Below, in pieces: positions 60,201 through 64,000 of a stretch of 64,000 bases of DNA. The translations under genes and the position numbers were made by a program. Source of the stretch: Daucus carota subsp. sativus. Its lineage: Eukaryota; Streptophyta; Magnoliopsida; Apiales; Apiaceae. The notes under the pieces are model-generated. The model was given only the letters and a program-made list of their open reading frames with translations, was not told where the DNA came from and made no database searches. The stretch is taken from the NCBI RefSeq assembly GCF_001625215.2, contig NC_030381.2:43956689-44020688 (forward strand), in the 5' to 3' direction. Positions within the stretch are counted from its first letter, which is position 1; each line of letters begins with the position of its first letter.

Positions 60201-63200
60201 CAAGTTCCAGGTGCTCACAATGGTCCTCCATTGTTGTACTATATATAAGTATATCGTCGAAGAAGACGAGTACGAACTTGCCAATGAGATCCCTGAAAAT
60301 CTCGTTCATTACCCCTTGAAACGTTGCCGGGGCGTTTGTCAAGCCAAATGGCATCACCACAAATTCATAATGGCCTAGCTGAGTTTTAAAGGCAGTTTTA
60401 TGAATGTCTTGTTCTTGAACCCTGATTTGGTGATAGCCGCTGCGAAGATCGAGCTTGCTAAAGATCCTGCTGCCATGGAGTTCATCCATCATTTCCTCAA
60501 TTAAAGGAATTGGAAAACGGTTTTTGATTGTGATGGCGTTAAGGGCCCGATAGTCAACGCAGAATCGCCAACTGTTATCACGTTTTTTAACGAGCAAAAC
60601 AGGGGAAGAATAAGGTGACTGGCTGTGGCGGATGATGCCACTGTCTAGCATCTCTTTTACCATTTTCTCGATCTCCACACGCTGAAGGTAGGGGCATTTA
60701 TAAGGATTAAGATTCACTGGTTTACTGCCTTCCATGATAGGAATGAGATGATCAGCTTTGCGTGCTGGTGGTAGTGATTTGGGGACTTGGAAGATATCAT
60801 CATATTTATCAATCACCGTTTGCACAATTGGTGGATTGGGAGGTTCCACGTCCTTCGGGGCCTCTATGGCCGTCAATTGGACCAAGAAACAAGCATGGCC
60901 AGGTGACTTTGGCAGATGTTTCTTGTTGTGAAGGACTTTAATACTGGCTGGGTTGGAAACTTCTTGTTTAAGTGCTATCCGGTTACCCTTCCAGTGAATT
61001 TCAATCTGTTGAGCAGTGAAGTCAAAGCTGACCGGGCTCACCTGTGAGAGCCATTGTACCCCCAAGATGCCGTCATAACCTCCCAGTGGGATGGCATAAA
61101 AGTCAGAGACAAATGTGACAGTACCCATTGTCCAGCTGAGGTTTTCAACCTTGCCTCCACAGCTAGCTGTAGTGCCATTAGCTAGTTGAACATTGAGTGA
61201 ATTGCAGGAAGATGCCTTGATGCCAAGGCGCTGAATGAATTCTGGGGAGACAAAATTATGTGTGGAGCCTGTATCGATAAGCAACTGGATAGGGTGACCC
61301 TGAATTTGCCCTGCCACCTTCAAGGTATGTAACCCTTGAGTGCCTTGTAAAGCATGGATAGAGATACCAAACTCAGGTTGAGTCTCCATCTCAGGGGTAT
61401 CGGTTTCATCGGTGTCGGATTCCTCCGAATCACCTTCCCCAACCATCAAATAAAGCTGAGGGCGAGCACATTTATGCCCTGGAGAGTAAACATCATCACA
61501 ATTGTAACATAATCCCCGTTCCCGGCGTCGTGCCATCTCTGCAGGAGAAATACGTTTAATTACAGGGTTCGGTTTGGGGCCTGGAAAGGTAGTAATAGGT
61601 TTAGAGTGTCCTGTTTCAGTGAGGGGTTTGGGTACAGGGTTAGGTGAACTGGTGGAGTTGGGTTTTGTGGCATCTGCCGGAGATTTAAATGGGTTGGGTG
61701 AGTATGAAGTTTTTGGGCCCTTCAACTTTTTCTCAATTATGTCAATAAAGATTTCTTGCTCCCGAGCTTTATCGATAGCTTCCTGTAAGGTACAAGGGTT
61801 GTGGATATATAGTGCCTGCTGAATGTCGGGGCGTAATCCACTAAGAAAGCTAGACAGGTAAAACTCATCAGTATGAAACGAATACGTACTCATCAAATAA
61901 CCACGCAATTCCTCAAACTGAGTTACATAGGCATCAACAGTACTAGTCTGAGTCAGTTTGTTAAACTTACCGATGAGATTGCCCTGATTACCTGTATTGA
62001 ATCTCCGGAGTAAAAAAGAAACGAAAGCATCCCAGCCTAACCCTGGGTACTGGGCTTGTATGGTTTGGTACCAGTAGTCAGCTTCTGCGTCCAAATACAA
62101 AGCTGCGTAGATGACCTTGGTGGTGGAATCCATTACAGGGTTGAGGAGGAAAAACTTCTCAGCTTTACTTATCCAGCCACGTACATTTTTTCCATCAAAA
62201 CGTGGAAAGTCCATCTTAGGAAACTTAAACTGGGTATGATAAGGGGGCCTGGGCAGAGAGCTATCCAAGTTTGGAATCCAGCCTTGAGGAGGGTTGAAAA
62301 CCCCATTACTGAGAACCCCGGTGGTGAGAGTTTGAGGGAAACTTACTGGTGGGGTAGTATGTGGTATGAAATTCGTGTGCTGTGCTCGAAAATTAATATG
62401 CTGGTTAGGGATGAAGGGAGGTGCAGTTAAGGCGGAGGTGATGAAACTGTGGGTGACGGGTGGGTCAATGGGTGGGCGTAGTGGATTAAGGGAGGAGTTT
62501 AGGGGCCTTGGGAGAGGGTTTGTGAGAGTGTGAGTGACGAATGGGGAAAGTGAAGTTGGGGCAGAAACATTACCAATTTTGAGAGCTGACGAGATCGGGG
62601 AGTTCGAGGAAGATGCGTTTGCGGAAGGAGAGGCGGTTGCCTTGCTGAAGTTGGGTTGTTGGTGCAGCAGGGGTTGAATTGATGCCACCTGTGCTTGATA
62701 CTGCTCCGTCAAACCATGAATCTGTCGTGACATCGTGTCACGATCAGCTTGCATCTGCGTGGCCAAACCCTTAAACTGAGTACCCATATTAGCCATTTGA
62801 GTAGCTAGATTTGCAATCTGGAGAAGGGTTTCATCATGTTTCTGGGTGCTTGCAGCTTGCGCCTCCTCGATCAACTTAATGGACTGTTCATGTTTTTGGA
62901 GCGATGGCCCAGCCATGGCTCTGATACCAGTTTGTTACGTGCTGAATTATGTAAGCTTTAATATGTAAAATGTAAGCAGAGATTTACAGAGAAATGGAGT
63001 TTAGAGAGAGAAGGAATAATTCATTTCATTGCTTGAAGAAGAAGTTGTTACACAGCCCCCACTTATAACAAAAGACAAATAACAGATATAACAAAACTAC
63101 GTCGTTTCTCTCCATCTAGATCCTTCTACTGTTACGCCAGCCCAAATAATAAATTCAGCCCATTAAGCACATGATATTGTTTGTCAGCTAAATAAAATCA

Positions 63201-63994
63201 AGTGTGACTAATTTCTTTTCCACTCGTGACATCAATCTGTTGTATGTATATGGTAGTTCTCTTGTTAAGATTTTCCGTGCATATATCTTTATTAATTAAA
63301 ACCTAAAAGAATTTCACTTCACATCAAAACACTCTTATATTAAGCACTGTCGTGCCTTGTAAATTTTAAGATTAAGTCTGTTTTGTAGGTTTACCGTTGT
63401 TTTGCTAGTAACAACTTTGGTTAATTACGCCTTTCAACACTTTTATTCAGCTTTAAAATCTTACTTGCTGAAAAGAACAACTTCTTGTATGGCCATAATT
63501 TTTTTGGTATTTTTTAGCTCACTAGAATATCTTTTTGTTAACTACTGGCTGCTAATGTCATGGTATACATATGTTTACACAGAATACTGATTTGCTATTT
63601 TGCTTTCTCGCATCCTTTTTATCTGTGAAGTGTGAACCACTGCTTATATGAGGGTGTTTCTAATATATAGATGTTATGTACACATGCATATGCATTTTTG
63701 TTCTAGGAATTGTCGACTTGATAAAGTAATCTGTGAGTTCTAATTCTATTTTTTATTAATGTTTTAAAATTGCAGTCAAAATATATTCAAGCACTAATAG
63801 AGAAGTCTAAAGTACGAGAGCGTGAACAAGAGATAGTTTATGAGAGAAAAATTGCTAAAGAGAGAGAAAAAGATGACCATTTACATTCAGACAAGGAAAA
63901 ATTTGTCACTGGTGCCTACAAAAGGAAACTCGCAGAGCAGGCAAAATGGCTGGAGGAGGATCGATTGCGTGAATTACGTGAACAGAAAGAGGAT
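57205..63994 (+). CDS. NSRP1: NSRP1-like nuclear speckle splicing regulator, 5' portion (gene continues past window)
   Basis: Three coding exons: 57205-57363, 57447-57569 and 63776-63994 (53, 41 and 73 codons, all phase 0), with a donor GTAAGT at 63995-64000. The protein starts MSKYGLQIRVKPSSAARPPV, then has FLHDDDDGDVERDISRQASK, the family core YEELHKKALEEDPMAFEYDG plus VFDDMKQ, and a charged helix (SKYIQALIEKSKVREREQEI, ERKIAKEREKDDHLHSDKEK, FVTGAYKRKLAEQAKWLEED). This is the N-terminal DUF2040 domain of NSRP1/CCDC55, a nuclear speckle protein that affects splice-site choice. The ATG at 57205 fits the family start. Intron 2 is 6.2 kb because a retrotransposon sits in it; without it the intron would be about 650 bp. 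Confidence 0.9.
57681..57979 (-). repeat. 3' LTR of chromovirus (element sense)
   Basis: 299 bp; identical by eye to 62933-63231. The last codons and stop of gag-pol (57946-57979) lie inside it. Confidence 0.95.
57946..62916 (-). CDS. Chromovirus Gag-Pol polyprotein, single frame (1656 aa)
   Basis: One uninterrupted frame. Order: coiled N-terminus and Pro/Ser-rich stretch; Gag core (ADYWYQTIQAQYPG, FLLRRFN); zinc knuckle CYNCDDVYSPGHKC (470-483); aspartic protease LIDTGSTHNFVSP (D548); reverse transcriptase with SKLDLRSGYHQIRV, MPFGLTNAPATFQ and FDDI (D887, D888); RNase H (D1033, TDACKSGVGAVL); integrase with HHCC region (about 1220-1270) and catalytic D1295, D1355, E1391 at DD35E spacing; GPY/F module (ARYYGPYKI); C-terminal chromodomain-like segment (ILDRRLLRKGNKPGV, WKDQLPEDATWEDYDYIQSK). 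The chromodomain marks the chromovirus lineage. The integrase HHCC motif reads CDIR instead of CxxC (R1265), a likely damaging change. All other hallmarks are intact. Confidence 0.96.
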   Translation of the reverse strand: MAGPSLQKHEQSIKLIEEAQAASTQKHDETLLQIANLATQMANMGTQFKGLATQMQADRDTMSRQIHGLTEQYQAQVASIQPLLHQQPNFSKATASPSANASSSNSPISSALKIGNVSAPTSLSPFVTHTLTNPLPRPLNSSLNPLRPPIDPPVTHSFITSALTAPPFIPNQHINFRAQHTNFIPHTTPPVSFPQTLTTGVLSNGVFNPPQGWIPNLDSSLPRPPYHTQFKFPKMDFPRFDGKNVRGWISKAEKFFLLNPVMDSTTKVIYAALYLDAEADYWYQTIQAQYPGLGWDAFVSFLLRRFNTGNQGNLIGKFNKLTQTSTVDAYVTQFEELRGYLMSTYSFHTDEFYLSSFLSGLRPDIQQALYIHNPCTLQEAIDKAREQEIFIDIIEKKLKGPKTSYSPNPFKSPADATKPNSTSSPNPVPKPLTETGHSKPITTFPGPKPNPVIKRISPAEMARRRERGLCYNCDDVYSPGHKCARPQLYLMVGEGDSEESDTDETDTPEMETQPEFGISIHALQGTQGLHTLKVAGQIQGHPIQLLIDTGSTHNFVSPEFIQRLGIKASSCNSLNVQLANGTTASCGGKVENLSWTMGTVTFVSDFYAIPLGGYDGILGVQWLSQVSPVSFDFTAQQIEIHWKGNRIALKQEVSNPASIKVLHNKKHLPKSPGHACFLVQLTAIEAPKDVEPPNPPIVQTVIDKYDDIFQVPKSLPPARKADHLIPIMEGSKPVNLNPYKCPYLQRVEIEKMVKEMLDSGIIRHSQSPYSSPVLLVKKRDNSWRFCVDYRALNAITIKNRFPIPLIEEMMDELHGSRIFSKLDLRSGYHQIRVQEQDIHKTAFKTQLGHYEFVVMPFGLTNAPATFQGVMNEIFRDLIGKFVLVFFDDILIYSTTMEDHCEHLELVFQHLRDHQLFVKRSKCAFARTHIEYLGHIISHDGVAADSNKIVAMQQWPSPKNLKSLRGFLGLTGYYRRFVKNYGALSRPLTELLKKGAFRWSPQAEDAFQLLKTAMCNTPVLALPDFSQPFVVETDACKSGVGAVLMQSGRPLAFFSKAISQRDMGLSTYEKELLAVVLAVQKWRGYLLSQPFTIRTDQEALKHLLNQKITTLVQQKWLTKLLGFDYKIEYKRGHDNVVADPLSRLHDAEEDSTGELKATSVVIPQWKTDLKLSWEQDPALQSTLAQLAISPTSDPNYTLDGGELRYRGQLVVGASGTLRHDIIHNLHSSQEGGHSGINATIKRITSLFWWPSITKEVTSFVQACDIRQRYKVEHVPSPGLLQPIPIPAQAWETVTMDFIESLPKSKGYDTILVVIDKFTKYAHLLPLKHPFTATQVAQEFLNHVVKLHGPPKVLISDRDKIFTSQFWSHLFAAMGTSSHLTTAYHPQSDGQSERLNQCVEMYLRCLSSQKPTDWVHWLPMAEWWYNSSHHSAIKMTPYKALYGQDPPSTNYHQAQRTNIASVDQFISQRAELQHLLKSNLTLAQERMVLYANKNRTERHFNVGDFVFLKVQAFRQISLKGTRDNKFSARYYGPYKIIHKIGSVAYRLELPTAARIHNTFHVSLLKKHIGSHHSVSQTLPTTVAPADNPEPAAILDRRLLRKGNKPGVSLLIHWKDQLPEDATWEDYDYIQSKFPTFLGAVAAFQEQGNVTSGKEISHT
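62918..62929 (-). promoter_or_regulatory. Primer binding site (initiator tRNA-Met type)
   Basis: On the minus strand TGGTATCAGAGC, the standard plant tRNA-iMet complement, starts 3 bases after the LTR. One base separates it from the gag-pol ATG. Confidence 0.93.
62933..63231 (-). repeat. 5' LTR of chromovirus (element sense)
   Basis: 299 bp; identical by eye to the other LTR. In element sense it should carry the promoter; a TTATAAG box is visible in the middle. Confidence 0.95.
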
Positions 63995-64000
63995 GTAAGT

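Larger units (their letters stand above)
57681..63231 (-). mobile_element. Ty3/gypsy chromovirus LTR retrotransposon, full length (5551 bp)
   Basis: Two 299-bp LTRs (57681-57979 and 62933-63231), TGTTAC...GTGACA on the plus strand, appear identical. A perfect 5-bp target duplication TCAAT flanks the element (57676-57680 and 63232-63236). Minus-strand order is LTR, PBS, one gag-pol frame, purine-rich AAGAACAGGGCAA, LTR. It lies in intron 2 of the NSRP1-like gene in antisense orientation. The identity of the LTRs and the uninterrupted 1656-codon frame indicate recent insertion. Confidence 0.96.

Noticed and set aside
1..64000. CRISPR arrays, operons or a bacterial-type defence system
   Set aside because: The window is eukaryotic nuclear DNA with spliced genes; tandem repeats seen are minisatellites or transposon repeats without spacers.

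Overview
The window is nuclear DNA of a flowering plant, most likely a eudicot. The genes are split by many introns and encode plant-type proteins (a peroxisomal polyamine oxidase, an LRR receptor-like protein, a plastid-type EamA carrier). The spaces between them are AT-rich and filled with plant transposons (Stowaway-like MITEs, hAT-like elements, Helitron ends, a tRNA-derived SINE, LTR retrotransposons). I cannot fix the species from sequence alone.

Layout. 1-3143 (+): 3' half of an RLP4-like receptor-like protein gene. 3144-8602: repeats, including a very young non-autonomous LTR retrotransposon (4720-8327, minus orientation) ending about 275 bp before the next start codon. 8603-11769 (+): a seven-exon EamA/DMT transporter with a probable chloroplast transit peptide. 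12319-20885 (-): three tandem MGST3-like microsomal glutathione S-transferase genes with identical 113/76/173/76-bp coding exons, separated by MITEs. 21677-27851 (-): a ten-exon plant O-fucosyltransferase-family gene. 29914-34903 (-): CTNNBL1, an ARM-repeat spliceosome-associated protein. 34904-40640: intergenic transposon debris (tandem duplication, Helitron-like block, hAT-like element). 40641-45127 (-): ten-exon PAO4-like polyamine oxidase with a peroxisomal C-terminus. 45128-57204: about 12 kb without a host gene, with nested transposons. 57205-63994 (+): first three exons of an NSRP1-like splicing regulator, running off the window; its second intron holds an intact-looking 5.55-kb Ty3/gypsy chromovirus in antisense orientation.

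Exon models were built by hand from splice consensus, reading-frame phase and remembered family sequences; every complete gene sums to an open frame. Two introns (CTNNBL1 intron 1, PAO4 intron 7) are best explained by GC-AG splice sites. The host genes form no operon or single pathway; they are ordinary housekeeping, detoxification and polyamine genes. I found no clearly new multi-gene system. The most notable features are transposon biology: two LTR elements with LTRs identical by eye, several nested insertions with readable target-site duplications, and a local triplication of MGST3 in which one copy carried along part of its neighbour's 3' flank.
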